A stretch of DNA of 64,000 bases from Saccharibacillus sp. JS10 (GCF_024436065.1 NZ_JANFNS010000005.1:248001-312000), one strand, 5' to 3'; shown: positions 9,549 to 18,904, counted from the first letter of the stretch. The notes: a model not told the origin generated them from the sequence alone. Numbers and translations are program-made.

Positions 9549-9687
9549 ATGAACCCTCCTTGATTTTTGGGACGTTGCGATCAAGACGATAGATTTCAAA
9601 AAGTTGGTTGTAAGCGGTATAGGCAATCGGTAGAATAACGGTAAGCTTCTGGGACGAACCCCTTGAGGATGCAGGAGGCAAAATACG

Positions 9688-10740
9688 ATGAATTCCAAAC
9701 CATTAATCGGGATGATGCTCGGCTGGACGGTGCGTCAAGATCTGATGAGAGCTTGTTCGCTTGCCGCTTCGCATTACGGAGCCGACTTTTACTATTTTCA
9801 GACGCGTGATATTAAACAAGATACCATTATCGGCATGCAGTTGGAAGACAATGAATGGGTAGAAAAAGAATTCCGTTATCCCGATGTGATCTATGACAAT
9901 ACGCGGCGCCGAGGAAATCCGTTATTTCAAGAAGCGTACGATAAGCTGAAAGATATTCCGATGGGACATACGCTTGGTAGTCGCTCGATGGGCAAAACGA
10001 AAGTGTACAATATGATTCGCAAAGACGAAGTTTTGAAAAAGCACCTGATTCCTTTTATGACATTACGTGATCCAGAAAAAGGCTGGGCGTTTATCGAGAA
10101 GCATCAACGCGTTATTTTAAAACCGGACGGCGGCTATATGGGCAGAGACGCGTTCACGGTAACGAAAACCGAAGACGGGATTGAATTATCGGATCAGCAG
10201 CATCTTCACCAATTGGATCGACAACAGACATTGGATTTGCTTGCAAATATGATTCCGTTGAAATACTGTGCGCAAAAGATGATCCGCAGCGTCACGCCGC
10301 ACGGGTATCCTTTTCATATCCGGGTCCATGTCTCGAAAAACGGTAAAAACCAATGGACGGTTCCGTACAAATCCGTCACGCTGTCGCTGATGCCTCAAGT
10401 CAAAGTCACGAATAGCGATTTTACGTATCGGGGAACGAGCACGTGGAAAGACTTTTTGCAGCATCAATTTGGCGAAGACGAAGGCGGTCCAATGGATAAA
10501 CGTCTCAAAGAGTATGGATTGCAGTTGGCGGCTTTTTTGGAAAACGAGATCGGCGGTGGCTTTCATGAAGTAGGCTTGGATCTGGGCGTCGATAAGAAAG
10601 GCAAGTTCTGGTTATTCGAAGCCGGATTGGGACTTCCGCGTTCGCCTTATTATCAGATGCAAGGTTCGATGCCGGCGATCGCCTATACGTTATATGTACT
10701 GAAAAAACATCGCGGAGAACTTGCGGACGGGGAGTTGTAA
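9688..10740 (+). CDS. YheC/YheD-family ATP-grasp protein, copy 1
   Basis: 350 residues. The N-terminal part (MMLGW, ADFYYFQTRDI) and the ATP-grasp core (RVILKPDGGYMGRD, FHIRVHVSKNG, GGGFHEVGLDLGVDKKGKFWLFEAGLG) match the YheC/YheD family, described as endospore-coat-associated in Bacillus. The reaction is unknown; ATP-dependent carboxylate-amine ligation is the family expectation. AGGAGG precedes the ATG. It is followed 7 bases later by a paralogue, so the two form an operon. Confidence 0.88.
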   Translation: MNSKPLIGMMLGWTVRQDLMRACSLAASHYGADFYYFQTRDIKQDTIIGMQLEDNEWVEKEFRYPDVIYDNTRRRGNPLFQEAYDKLKDIPMGHTLGSRSMGKTKVYNMIRKDEVLKKHLIPFMTLRDPEKGWAFIEKHQRVILKPDGGYMGRDAFTVTKTEDGIELSDQQHLHQLDRQQTLDLLANMIPLKYCAQKMIRSVTPHGYPFHIRVHVSKNGKNQWTVPYKSVTLSLMPQVKVTNSDFTYRGTSTWKDFLQHQFGEDEGGPMDKRLKEYGLQLAAFLENEIGGGFHEVGLDLGVDKKGKFWLFEAGLGLPRSPYYQMQGSMPAIAYTLYVLKKHRGELADGEL

Positions 10741-10747
10741 ACCAAAC

Positions 10748-11773
10748 ATGACGACAGAGCAAAAGCCGCTAATCGCTATGATGCTCGGCTGGGAAGTCGG
10801 GATCGATCTGTTGCGCGCTTGCGCGGTAGCGGCGGCGTATCACGGTGCGGACTTTTATTATTTTCGAACTTCGGGGATCAAAGAACAATCCATTACGGGT
10901 ATAAAGCTTGAAAACGATCAATGGATTGAAGGCGAGTTTCGGTATCCCGATGCGATCTACGATTATACGCGCAGACGAGGAATCGCAAACTTCGAAAAAG
11001 CGTATAGCCAAATCGGTCATATTCCGATGGGGCATACGATCAAAGGACGCTCGATGAATAAAAGCAAAGTGTACCGGATTATTCAAAAAAGCGAAGCGCT
11101 TAGCCGAACGTTGATTCCGTATATGACGGTACGCGACTCGGAAAGTCTTTTGCAATTTATGGAGAAGCATGGGAAAGTCATATTTAAAACAAACGGCGGT
11201 TATCTGGGTCGAAATGCTTTGACAGCGGAACTGAAAAATGATGTGATTGAACTTTTCGATCAAAAATACTTGCATCGGTTTTCGTTGGACGATTTGCCGC
11301 GCTTGACCGAGATGTTGACGAGCAAACGGTATTTTGTGCAAAAAATGATTCACTCGGTGACGCCGCAAAACCATCCTTTTCACGTGCGTGTGCATGTGTG
11401 TAAAAACGGAGAAAATCGCTGGATCGTCGCTTTTCATTCGATTGGGTTATCCTTGACGCCGCATGTGAAAGTGACCAATTCAGACAGCACGTACCGAGGG
11501 ACAAGTACTTGGCAAGACTTTCTACGCAATCAATTTGGCGAAAAGGAGAACGGTGCTTTCCATCGAAGGATCGATAACTATAGCGTGGATCTCGCGAATT
11601 ATCTGGAAGAAGCGACCGGCGGCGGGTTTCACGAAATCGGATTTGACTTCGGCGTCGACGATCAAAAGCGCTTTTGGTTATTCGAAGCTGGAATCGGTCT
11701 CCCGGGAACTTCGTATTATCATCTTCAAATGGCGATGCCTGCGGTGGCGTATACGTTGTCGTTATTGAAATGA
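10748..11773 (+). CDS. YheC/YheD-family ATP-grasp protein, copy 2
   Basis: 341 residues and clearly a tandem duplicate of the gene before it, with the same landmarks in order: MMLGWEVGIDLLRACA, ADFYYFRTSGIKEQ, FRYPDAIYDYTRRRG, FHVRVHVCKNGENRW, TYRGTSTWQDFLRNQFGE and WLFEAGIGLP. The ATG at 10748 is chosen over a longer frame because it aligns with the paralogue start and has GGGGAG upstream, inside the end of copy 1. Divergence between the copies is considerable, so they are probably functionally distinct. Confidence 0.87.
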   Translation: MTTEQKPLIAMMLGWEVGIDLLRACAVAAAYHGADFYYFRTSGIKEQSITGIKLENDQWIEGEFRYPDAIYDYTRRRGIANFEKAYSQIGHIPMGHTIKGRSMNKSKVYRIIQKSEALSRTLIPYMTVRDSESLLQFMEKHGKVIFKTNGGYLGRNALTAELKNDVIELFDQKYLHRFSLDDLPRLTEMLTSKRYFVQKMIHSVTPQNHPFHVRVHVCKNGENRWIVAFHSIGLSLTPHVKVTNSDSTYRGTSTWQDFLRNQFGEKENGAFHRRIDNYSVDLANYLEEATGGGFHEIGFDFGVDDQKRFWLFEAGIGLPGTSYYHLQMAMPAVAYTLSLLK

Positions 11774-11803
11774 CGATCTATGGATAAAAATTTTAGGCAT
11801 AAG

Positions 11804-11831
11804 AAAAGCCGCTCCGGTGAGCGGCTTTTTT
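11804..11831. terminator. Bidirectional terminator
   Basis: AAAAGCCGCTC pairs with GAGCGGCTTTT over a 4-base loop, with A and T runs on the two sides. It separates the YheC pair from the convergent EF-G-binding gene. Confidence 0.9.
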
Positions 11832-11842
11832 GACGTGCGCTG

Positions 11843-12490
11843 TTATTTGGCAACGGAAGATAAAAACTTTTCCAGTGGCGCTTTGTCGGTAATGCTATGG
11901 TTGCAAGCTTCGTCGTCCATGCAGATATACTGACCGATTGAGGACAGATTATCCGGTGAACTGCCTTTGAGCTTGACGTTGAAAAATCCGAGTTCCTGAT
12001 GTCGATTGCAAAACATGCAGAAGCCTTTTTTGTTCGTTGGCGTGATTCGCCCTTCGATCCCGACAAATTGTTCGCCTTGCTCGTACACGATATATAGACG
12101 ATTCGTAGCCTGATCGACCCATCTCAGATACGTCGTATGCGCGTAATCCAATCGTTCGAGATCGGGCAACTTCAACTTTTTCGTTTTCGGGAACAATTTC
12201 TGCGCTTGCTTCGCGGTTACTTCGGGAAACGGCAATAGATACGGCTCTAGCGAATCCAAATAATTTTGCACATGCTGTGCTTCTTCTTGGCTTGCTAACT
12301 GCTCCAGCAGTTGCTTCTGCTCAGCAGTCAATTCGTCGAATACGTCCAGCACTTTAGCTACCGCGGTCTGCCGAACCGACTCCAATACCATTCGATCCGC
12401 TACGCTGCGGAGTGTTTTGAGCAGGAAGTTCGCTTGTTTCTTGATCACGTTCAATTGATGGTTATGAATAAACGGTGTGTAATTTTGCAT
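11843..12490 (-). CDS. Elongation factor G-binding protein, FusB/FusC type
   Basis: 215 residues. The N-terminal half is helical; the C-terminal half has the treble-clef zinc finger typical of this family (FCMFCNRHQEL followed by YICMDDEACNHSI, giving a C-x2-C and C/H set). FusB-family proteins bind EF-G on the ribosome and can confer fusidic-acid resistance; chromosomal homologues are common in Bacilli. Strong ribosome site AAGGGG before the ATG. Confidence 0.88.
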   Translation of the reverse strand: MQNYTPFIHNHQLNVIKKQANFLLKTLRSVADRMVLESVRQTAVAKVLDVFDELTAEQKQLLEQLASQEEAQHVQNYLDSLEPYLLPFPEVTAKQAQKLFPKTKKLKLPDLERLDYAHTTYLRWVDQATNRLYIVYEQGEQFVGIEGRITPTNKKGFCMFCNRHQELGFFNVKLKGSSPDNLSSIGQYICMDDEACNHSITDKAPLEKFLSSVAK

Positions 12491-12763
12491 GACTTTCAGC
12501 CCCTTATTTATGATGGTTGGACGATAAGGTGCAAAGCCTACGGAATCTATGACGGTTCAGCGTGATTGCGCTTCGGGGTCGATTGAATGTAACTCTCGCA
12601 ATCGCCCTACACAAAGTCTTCCCCTAATTAGGCTTCGCGTAAGGCTGTCTTGATAAACGAGCAATCCGGTGCGATCCAAGTTGCCACGGTATAACCCCCA
12701 GTACAAATGATATACGGGAAGTATAGCAGTTGAAAGGCGGCGAGACAATGTTTGGGGGGCGGG

Positions 12764-13066
12764 TTAGAAAGGATCGTCCAGATCTGGATCTCGCGGTTGG
12801 ATTTCTGCTTTTTCCGCTTCGGCTTTGTTTTGTTGATCTGAAGCTTGTTGACGCAAAATGAGTATAGTCGGAATCAATGCTGTAAAAAAGCTTAGCACGG
12901 GTGCTGTTACAAGACCATACTGCATAACTTCTAAGGATTTCCCACCTAACCACACACTCACGGGATCGAAAACAAACTCGCCTACAAACAAATACATAAA
13001 GTAAAAAATAAAAAAGGACAAAACAAAAGTGAAACCACCAAGTAAGAGAATGAAGCAGCCAAGCAT
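12764..13066 (-). CDS. Small membrane protein, 100 aa
   Basis: Two or three hydrophobic segments in the first ~70 residues and a highly charged C-terminal tail (DQQNKAEAEKAEI...DLDDPF). AGGAAG precedes the ATG. No family recognised. The 273 bases between this gene and the EF-G-binding gene hold no convincing gene or signal. Confidence 0.6.
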   Translation of the reverse strand: MLGCFILLLGGFTFVLSFFIFYFMYLFVGEFVFDPVSVWLGGKSLEVMQYGLVTAPVLSFFTALIPTILILRQQASDQQNKAEAEKAEIQPRDPDLDDPF

Positions 13067-13124
13067 AAGGCACTTCCTTTTCGTTATGGGATAGGTTACA
13101 AATTGAACGAGTAGGTGGAATGGA

Positions 13125-13925
13125 TTATCTTCTGGAGTTGCGGCGTTTGCCGATGATACGAGGTGAGACCGTTCGAATGTTTCTTGAATTGGGTTTTTCG
13201 TGAAGAGAAGGTTGTTCTTTTTGGAAACGGAGTCTTGCGTCTTGGAGATGTTCGATCAGGGCTTTGCGATGTACTCTTTCGCCGAATAGAAAAGCGTCAG
13301 GCAACTCCCCTAAAAAATATTGCGTGAAACCAACCATTCCTATAACAGCAAAGACAAATAAAAACCCGGTCATAAATATAATTGTCGCTTCTTCGAGTGT
13401 TGTCACAGTTTTGAATAAAAACGTTAGGTACTGTATCCATAACGGAACTGAAAGTGAGATTACGATCCCGGAGTTGAGAAGTACCGGATATTTGTTTTGA
13501 CGAAGTTCTTGTTCATGTCCTTCAATTAGTAACTTTATTTTCTCATCCGTATATAAATGATGAGTTTTTAAATAGCTTTTTAACAGATTAGCTTGAAATA
13601 TTTTATACTCTGACGTTCTCCATATCCCTTTTGCTGGTAACATTCCATACTGTTGCTCCAAAACCTTTTTTGCTTTAATGTTTAATCCCCACACTGAACA
13701 GATAAATAACGTAACTGACCCTATCCAACCGGAAAACCCTATTTTAAACATCAAAAATTCTTTAAAAAGCAAAGCAATTAATCCACCAAGTACTGATACA
13801 TAACTGGAGAGTAAGAACACTAGAAAAGAAACCTGCAACAAAATATACCATATCCTCATAAACCGAAAAACAAGCTGATACGTCGTTATATTTTTCCGGT
13901 AAAACGTAAATAGCGACTCTAACAT
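13125..13925 (-). CDS. Membrane protein, 266 aa
   Basis: About four membrane segments in two pairs (residues ~25-55, 62-82, 148-170, 180-205) with basic cytoplasmic tails (RNSRR at the C terminus). No known domain. This gene marks the approximate left edge of the long run of small minus-strand genes. Confidence 0.65.
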   Translation of the reverse strand: MLESLFTFYRKNITTYQLVFRFMRIWYILLQVSFLVFLLSSYVSVLGGLIALLFKEFLMFKIGFSGWIGSVTLFICSVWGLNIKAKKVLEQQYGMLPAKGIWRTSEYKIFQANLLKSYLKTHHLYTDEKIKLLIEGHEQELRQNKYPVLLNSGIVISLSVPLWIQYLTFLFKTVTTLEEATIIFMTGFLFVFAVIGMVGFTQYFLGELPDAFLFGERVHRKALIEHLQDARLRFQKEQPSLHEKPNSRNIRTVSPRIIGKRRNSRR

Positions 13926-13968
13926 TTTCTACTCTCGACCTCGCTTTTTGATTTCATCATCTTTCCTT

Positions 13969-14481
13969 TTACGGTTCTAACTTCTCGTCAAGATGCTGGG
14001 CATAATATTGAAGCGGTCTACTGAAATATTGCAGCTTTTCATCCGAAGTCGTCTCTAGCAATTGAGTCATTAGAATCTCGGTCGATTCTGCATATTTGCC
14101 TGTATTATACAAAGCAAGCGCTAGAAAAGCTTTAAGCCCTCGATGATTCGGAAACTCCTGCACGCCGCGCCGCAACGTAGCTTCCGCTTCTTCATAAAAT
14201 CCTAGGTATCGGTATGTGCTGCCAAGCCCAAGAAGCGCTCGTTCCAAATCTGATCCCGACAATCCGAGGTCAATCGCTTTGACGTAAAACGGAATCGCGT
14301 CTTTGCCCATCCCCGAATTGTCATGTGCGACTCCCGTCTGGTAGTTGACTTCGGCATCTTCGGGATACGTCGCCGCTAGATCGAGCAGCATGTCACGAAC
14401 TTGAGTCAGCATTTCTTGATCTTGTTTAGCCCGTGCTTCTTCGCGCAATTGTATCGCTTGGTCTAATTGTTGTCTTTTCAT
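13969..14481 (-). CDS. TPR-repeat protein, 170 aa
   Basis: Three or four tetratricopeptide-like helix pairs (VNYQTGVAHDNSGMGKDAIPFYVKAIDLGL, ALLGLGSTYRYLGFYEEAEATLRRGV, LKAFLALALYNTGKYAESTEIL), the pattern of a small bacterial TPR protein that binds a partner. A paralogue with the same plan lies at 17185-17667. Its first ~17 codons are duplicated about 650 bases upstream, at the front of the phosphatase frame. AAGGAG lies before the ATG. Confidence 0.82.
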   Translation of the reverse strand: MKRQQLDQAIQLREEARAKQDQEMLTQVRDMLLDLAATYPEDAEVNYQTGVAHDNSGMGKDAIPFYVKAIDLGLSGSDLERALLGLGSTYRYLGFYEEAEATLRRGVQEFPNHRGLKAFLALALYNTGKYAESTEILMTQLLETTSDEKLQYFSRPLQYYAQHLDEKLEP

Positions 14482-14502
14482 AAATATCTCCTTTTCGGCA
14501 CG

Positions 14503-15066
14503 TTAAATATTTATTTTATATATGCCTGCTTCTCCCAAAAAATCGTCTCGCGTCAAATCGGTTTCTCCAAGTACGGTTCGATATTTAGTGATCGTCCCGT
14601 CATGAGAGATGATAAAAGCTTTTTCATACCGAGATCGAATCCAATTCAATAGTTGCGTAGCATAGACTTCAAATTGAGCCTGAGGAATTTTGTTGATCCC
14701 TGTCTTCCAGCATTCTGTATCGAAATCCAGCAGAGCGATGTTTGAATAAGAAGCTAAAACTTCTTGCTCAGTGTAGATTTGATCACATAATAGTTCGGTA
14801 TATTCCGGGTTTTGCGGAAACATTCTTGGACCGACAAAAGGCGTCACGATGAAGCGATGTTCATTTGTAAGCTTAAGCGCGGTGTCTATCGTCCGTTTCA
14901 TAGGGCTGACTAGAATAACATCTTGAGGTCCGATTTCTATTCTTTGACGCAGCTCTTGCACTTGATCCTTCCCTTGCTGAGTTAGACCGGGGTGTAAAGT
15001 ATGTAAGCGATGCGGATAGTTACTTAGATGTTCGCCGTGCCCATGACGGATAAATATGAGTTCCAT
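14503..15066 (-). CDS. Histidine phosphatase (phosphoglycerate-mutase-like) family protein
   Basis: 187 residues opening directly with the phosphohistidine motif LIFIRHGHGEH, then MKRTIDTALKLT (second Arg) and the late FIISHDGTI with the second catalytic His. Substrate unknown. The frame is open further upstream to 15135. That extension, MKRQQLDEAMQLREEAR, copies the N terminus of the neighbouring TPR protein and has no ribosome site, so it is read as a duplicated remnant and ATG 15066 is taken as the start (weak GAGGG, spacing 11). Confidence 0.75.
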   Translation of the reverse strand: MELIFIRHGHGEHLSNYPHRLHTLHPGLTQQGKDQVQELRQRIEIGPQDVILVSPMKRTIDTALKLTNEHRFIVTPFVGPRMFPQNPEYTELLCDQIYTEQEVLASYSNIALLDFDTECWKTGINKIPQAQFEVYATQLLNWIRSRYEKAFIISHDGTITKYRTVLGETDLTRDDFLGEAGIYKINI

Positions 15067-15135
15067 ATCGATTAATCCCTCGTCTCTTGCTTCTTCGCGC
15101 AATTGCATTGCTTCATCTAATTGTTGTCTTTTCAT
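15066..15135 (-). repeat. Duplicated 5' end of the TPR gene
   Basis: About 50 bases here match the first codons of the TPR gene at 14481 with roughly 44 of 51 positions identical. The frame is kept through to the phosphatase. It looks like the scar of a rearrangement that placed the phosphatase inside or behind a second TPR gene copy. Confidence 0.7.
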
Positions 15136-15227
15136 TTTTAGGTACTTTTTTTATGGTTTATTATGGAAAACAATAGACAGACTACATCTGCTAACGTTTA
15201 ATAAAAAGTAGATAAGGAGTGATACCT

Positions 15228-15431
15228 ATGATTTTCGTATATATTGCAGGTTCTTTTATTGGATTCATACTACTTAATTGGCTATTGGGTATGTTTAACA
15301 TGGGGTTTTTAGACGGTCCCAATGCTACATCTTTTTTAGTATTTGGCTCTATTATGGTTGGGATTTTGCTTAATATTAATGACCAAGTTTCGGATAAAAA
15401 TGAAAAAGAGAATGTAGACAATAAAGATTAG
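15228..15431 (+). CDS. Small membrane protein, 67 aa
   Basis: Two hydrophobic helices (residues ~2-22 and 30-50) and a charged tail (DQVSDKNEKENVDNKD). AAGGAG lies 8 bases before the ATG. It is one of the very few plus-strand genes between 12 and 59 kb and overlaps the convergent MBL-fold gene by 4 bases. No family recognised. Confidence 0.6.
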   Translation: MIFVYIAGSFIGFILLNWLLGMFNMGFLDGPNATSFLVFGSIMVGILLNINDQVSDKNEKENVDNKD

Positions 15432-16207
15432 AAATAAAACTTTACATCCCCATAATCATGTATACCTGTGCCATGTTTGACTAATTCTTTGCTTAATAGC
15501 CCTTGACCTGCTTGATTTAGTTTTTCGATGAAAGTCCGATCCAGATTTAATTCATGATGTCCCGGTAAAATTTTGGTTACATACTCGATGGCGTTTATTT
15601 TTTGTATCGATTGCACCAATAATAGCGGATCGGTGGAAGGATAAAAAGCGAACAACGTTCCTTTATAAATTAAGTCTCCTGTATATAAATAGCCGCGGTC
15701 TTTTTCATAAAAACAAAGGTGTCCAGGTGAGTGCCCCGGAGTATGCAAGAAAGTCAAAATTCTATTTCCTAGATCCATGGATTGAGAATCTTTCATTACG
15801 TCAGTAGGTTTGCCTGTAAACGGTACATATTGTTCAATATCGAAATCAGGCGGTAAAGGTTGGGATAAATCTCGGATAACATCTCGTCGAATGACTTCAA
15901 TCGGAAGCCCAGGTATTCCTTTTTCTAACCAAGATTGCTCGGATTCGTGAACATACACTTCTTCAAACAATCCATGTCCGCCAATATGATCCCAATGCAC
16001 ATGAGTCGTCAGCACTTTTATAGGGAGAGAAGTTAATCGGTCTACGACTGTTTTGATATTGCCTATACCTATTCCGGTATCAATTAATGCTGCATATTTT
16101 GTACCTATAACCAGATAAGAATGAACTTTTTCCCAATGCCCGTATTCACTGATTGCAAAGGTAGTCGAGTCGATTTCTTCAACAGTAAACCATGAATAAG
16201 AATTCAT
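15428..16207 (-). CDS. Metallo-beta-lactamase-fold hydrolase
   Basis: 259 residues with the full MBL metal signature: THVHWDHIGGHG (HxHxDH), THE-like TPGHSPGHLCF, YTGDLIYKG and a late GHHELNL. Members include glyoxalase II-like thioesterases and lactonases; this one cannot be placed further. AGGAGC precedes the ATG. Confidence 0.87.
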   Translation of the reverse strand: MNSYSWFTVEEIDSTTFAISEYGHWEKVHSYLVIGTKYAALIDTGIGIGNIKTVVDRLTSLPIKVLTTHVHWDHIGGHGLFEEVYVHESEQSWLEKGIPGLPIEVIRRDVIRDLSQPLPPDFDIEQYVPFTGKPTDVMKDSQSMDLGNRILTFLHTPGHSPGHLCFYEKDRGYLYTGDLIYKGTLFAFYPSTDPLLLVQSIQKINAIEYVTKILPGHHELNLDRTFIEKLNQAGQGLLSKELVKHGTGIHDYGDVKFYF

Positions 16208-16240
16208 ACATAAAAGCTCCTTTTAACGGATAAAATCTTT

Positions 16241-16528
16241 TTACCTACCTTCGTATTCTTTGAAAAAAACACCGTCGACATATACTTCATACTTTGTTTT
16301 ACGGAATCCGGCAAGGAATAACTTTCTTATTTTATCGATTCTGATATCATGCCGCTCTTGGTAGCCGACTTCGAACCGATACGTTTTGACGAGTTCAAGA
16401 GACGCTGTGATAAAATCTTTAATACAATCTTCGCCATTGACTTTAATACTTAAGTTGCCCCATATCTGATTAAATTGAAATTCAATGAGATGCCGTTCCT
16501 GTTCTCCAACTTCGAAAAAAAATTTCAT
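16241..16528 (-). CDS. Hypothetical protein, 95 aa
   Basis: A small soluble beta-rich protein with an internal similarity between its halves (FEVGEQERHLI and FEVGYQERHDI), perhaps two copies of one motif. The ATG at 16528 has GGGGAG at correct spacing; an ATG 6 bases upstream is too close to it. It lies just after a lipoprotein gene and may be co-transcribed. Confidence 0.65.
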   Translation of the reverse strand: MKFFFEVGEQERHLIEFQFNQIWGNLSIKVNGEDCIKDFITASLELVKTYRFEVGYQERHDIRIDKIRKLFLAGFRKTKYEVYVDGVFFKEYEGR

Positions 16529-16530
16529 GA

Positions 16531-17118
16531 TCATGCTCCCCTTTTCAACTTCAAATAATTCCAATTGTACTCATCGCCAGATAGGTTTAGCACTCCGCTA
16601 AATCCACTAAACTCCCATTTTCCTTGTTCATTTGTTTTAAAGATATACTCGCGATTCCAAGACTTTAGACGTTCATCATCGCCGATATATTCTTCTCGGA
16701 TCGTTAAGATATGTTCGTCGAATAAATCGGTCTCAAACTCGCTTTTGTATTCTGTGGCTTTCGTAACTTCAACACCTTCGTGCAAGATTGTTGGGTAAAA
16801 GGTATCGGGATTGACCGATCGATCCACTTCAGGTCCAACATCTAAGTCTTCGATAAAAATCATACTTAATAGATCAGATCCACGGCTACCGAATTGTTTT
16901 TCTAAAGACTGTCCGAGTTTATCGTATTCGCTTTTGGATACTTTTTCTTTGGCAGCGATATCGAGGATAAGTTGTTCTTTGGGCTTGATCATCTCAGCGG
17001 CAGCGGTTAAATCGAAATCTGTTGTTTCTTCCAAGATCGGTTTCTCTTCGGTCGAAGATTGGCAGGCTGTGAGAAGAAGCAAAATCGCGATCACGAGCCA
17101 TAAGTATAATTTTTTCAT
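16531..17118 (-). CDS. Lipoprotein, 195 aa
   Basis: A clear type II signal peptide: basic MKKLYLW, hydrophobic core, lipobox LTAC with Cys at about residue 19. The mature part is acidic and helical, without a recognised domain. It should be anchored on the outer face of the cytoplasmic membrane. AAGGAG before the ATG. Confidence 0.8.
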   Translation of the reverse strand: MKKLYLWLVIAILLLLTACQSSTEEKPILEETTDFDLTAAAEMIKPKEQLILDIAAKEKVSKSEYDKLGQSLEKQFGSRGSDLLSMIFIEDLDVGPEVDRSVNPDTFYPTILHEGVEVTKATEYKSEFETDLFDEHILTIREEYIGDDERLKSWNREYIFKTNEQGKWEFSGFSGVLNLSGDEYNWNYLKLKRGA

Positions 17119-17184
17119 AATGGGTGATTCTCCTTATACGGTTTACCTCATCAACGTCTCAGCCGATGCGAAAGTTGGGTTCTT

Positions 17185-17667
17185 TTAATCCCAAATTCGA
17201 TCCAAATTTTCCGAGTAAAATGTGATTGCCTTTTTATAAGTTTGAATTCCTGGGTCTGTACTGGTTTGTGCTAATTGCTTTAAAAGGATAGACATCGCTT
17301 CGTTGAAATTCTGTTGATTGTACAAAACCATCGCATAAAAAACCCGATATTCGTTACGATCCGGAAATTCTTCGATGGCTTTTTCAAATAGGGATTGGGC
17401 TTGGTCGTACATCCCTAAAGTTCGGTAGGTACTTCCCAGGCCCAATAACGCGCCTTGTTTCTCATCGTCGGCTAGTCCGAGTTCTAACGCCTTTTCGTAA
17501 AAAGGTACCGCTTCTTTCTCTAGCTCCAACACATCATGAACCCAAGCGCACTGGTACCACACGGAAGGATTGGCTGGTTCTTGCTTCACTAGCTCAAGCA
17601 ATAACGATTGGGCTTTTTCTAAATGTCCCGCTTCTCTAAGTTCGATTGCCGTTTCTAAGGAATTCAC
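17185..17667 (-). CDS. TPR-repeat protein, 160 aa
   Basis: Starts with GTG behind AAAAGGAG. It carries the same order of helix pairs as the TPR protein at 13969-14481 (VWYQCAWVHDVLELEKEAVPFYEKALELGL, ALLGLGSTYRTLGMYDQAQSLFEKAIEEFP, FYAMVLYNQQNFNEAMSIL), so the two are paralogues of one family in the same region. Binding partner unknown. Confidence 0.82.
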   Translation of the reverse strand: MNSLETAIELREAGHLEKAQSLLLELVKQEPANPSVWYQCAWVHDVLELEKEAVPFYEKALELGLADDEKQGALLGLGSTYRTLGMYDQAQSLFEKAIEEFPDRNEYRVFYAMVLYNQQNFNEAMSILLKQLAQTSTDPGIQTYKKAITFYSENLDRIWD

Positions 17668-17741
17668 AGATATTCTCCTTTTCCTTCATTTTCAACATCG
17701 TTTAATTTAGGATCATGCGATAAACTGACGCTTTATTAAAA

Positions 17742-18491
17742 TTAATTATGTAATTCAGCTAGCGCTTGCTCAAAATGCAGATACGCCTTATCCGCAGTTT
17801 TCAAAAACTTTTCGACATCCTGATCGCTGTCTAAGTAATATTCATACAAATTATTCACAAGAGAAGGGTCGAACTCGCTGTAGGTAATGATGGCATTTTT
17901 TGTTTTTAGCATATCGTCTTCCCATACGCCCGTATCTTTCAAGACCAATGAATACAAGGCGCGTAGTAGTCGTTTGGAATAGCCTTTGATATACCGAGTT
18001 TTCGCTGCGATACCCTCTGGCGTAGAAAGTAGACGTCGAAATCGATCGATTTCTTTTGGCGTATCCGCATTAAGCTCTAAAACAAATTTTGGAGAAATGA
18101 CGATCGGCGGCACTTGCTCTCCGATGTCTTCCCCATGCACGCATATGCAGATGACTTTAATCCAAAATCCCCAATCGTTAGGTCTGTGATGGACATCGTC
18201 TATGGAGCAAATCGTCGTATCGATCTTAGTGATCAGTGGGTATCGTTCCAGCAGCTTTTCTGTAATTTGAGATAATCGTTCCCGGTCAATATCTTGCGGA
18301 TTTGCACATACAATCGTGAAGTCGGCATCGGATTTGAAAGGGGTTGCCGTTCCTTTTGGAATCGAACCGCACATATATACGCTATGAATGTGATCTTCAA
18401 ATTCGTTTACGATTTGCTGGATGTATTGATCGACAAGGCTTTGATATTCTTGTTGGATATGAAGTTCTGGAATGACTTTTTCTAAAATCAT
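17742..18491 (-). CDS. Aminoglycoside-type nucleotidyltransferase domain protein
   Basis: 249 residues with the polymerase-beta-like nucleotidyltransferase motif CGSIPKGTATPFKSDADFTI, the G-S...D-x-D pattern of ANT/AadA-like enzymes, plus a helical C-terminal region (TRYIKGYSKRLLRALYSLV). Enzymes of this class adenylylate aminoglycosides, but many chromosomal members have unknown substrates, so resistance is only possible. AGGAGG before the ATG. Confidence 0.8.
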   Translation of the reverse strand: MILEKVIPELHIQQEYQSLVDQYIQQIVNEFEDHIHSVYMCGSIPKGTATPFKSDADFTIVCANPQDIDRERLSQITEKLLERYPLITKIDTTICSIDDVHHRPNDWGFWIKVICICVHGEDIGEQVPPIVISPKFVLELNADTPKEIDRFRRLLSTPEGIAAKTRYIKGYSKRLLRALYSLVLKDTGVWEDDMLKTKNAIITYSEFDPSLVNNLYEYYLDSDQDVEKFLKTADKAYLHFEQALAELHN

Positions 18492-18522
18492 GTCATTTTC
18501 CTCCTGTATGCTTGGTCTACAA

Positions 18523-18756
18523 TTATCGTTCTCCTAACGGCGCTCCTAATAAAAGAATCAATAAACCTAAAAGGAAGACGATAGTAACAATCGAAGCCAC
18601 CCGAATATAACGAATAGCGCCTTCGGAAGGCTCGGGTTCTTCTTTATACATCCATCTTTTTCCCCATAACAGACTTTCTCTTGGATTGAATATATTCCAT
18701 GTCATTAAACCGAGGAACGGAATAAAGAAAATAACTAACAAGATTTTTTCAGCCAT
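18523..18756 (-). CDS. Small membrane protein, 77 aa
   Basis: Two hydrophobic segments, residues ~4-22 and ~50-70, separated by a charged loop. Good AGGAAAGGA site before the ATG. No family recognised. Confidence 0.6.
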   Translation of the reverse strand: MAEKILLVIFFIPFLGLMTWNIFNPRESLLWGKRWMYKEEPEPSEGAIRYIRVASIVTIVFLLGLLILLLGAPLGER

Positions 18757-18865
18757 AGATTTATCCTTTCCTCATTTTATGTATTCGCACATCCTAATAT
18801 TAGGAAACTTGGTTTATCTTTCAGCTTATCATCATCGTAGAATTTTGGGAACCTTGTCGGAACAT

Positions 18866-18904
18866 AAAAAAGAACCTCCAGATGCTGATCCATCTTGAGG
18901 TTCC
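18866..18904 (-). terminator. Terminator after the DUF3817-like gene
   Basis: On the minus strand GGAACCTC...GAGGTTC forms a hairpin followed by TTTTTT. It lies 27 bases past the stop of the gene upstream. Confidence 0.8.

Noticed and set aside
17742-18491. Calling the nucleotidyltransferase and APH genes antibiotic-resistance genes
   Set aside because: Only family-level motifs are visible; many chromosomal relatives have no resistance activity.
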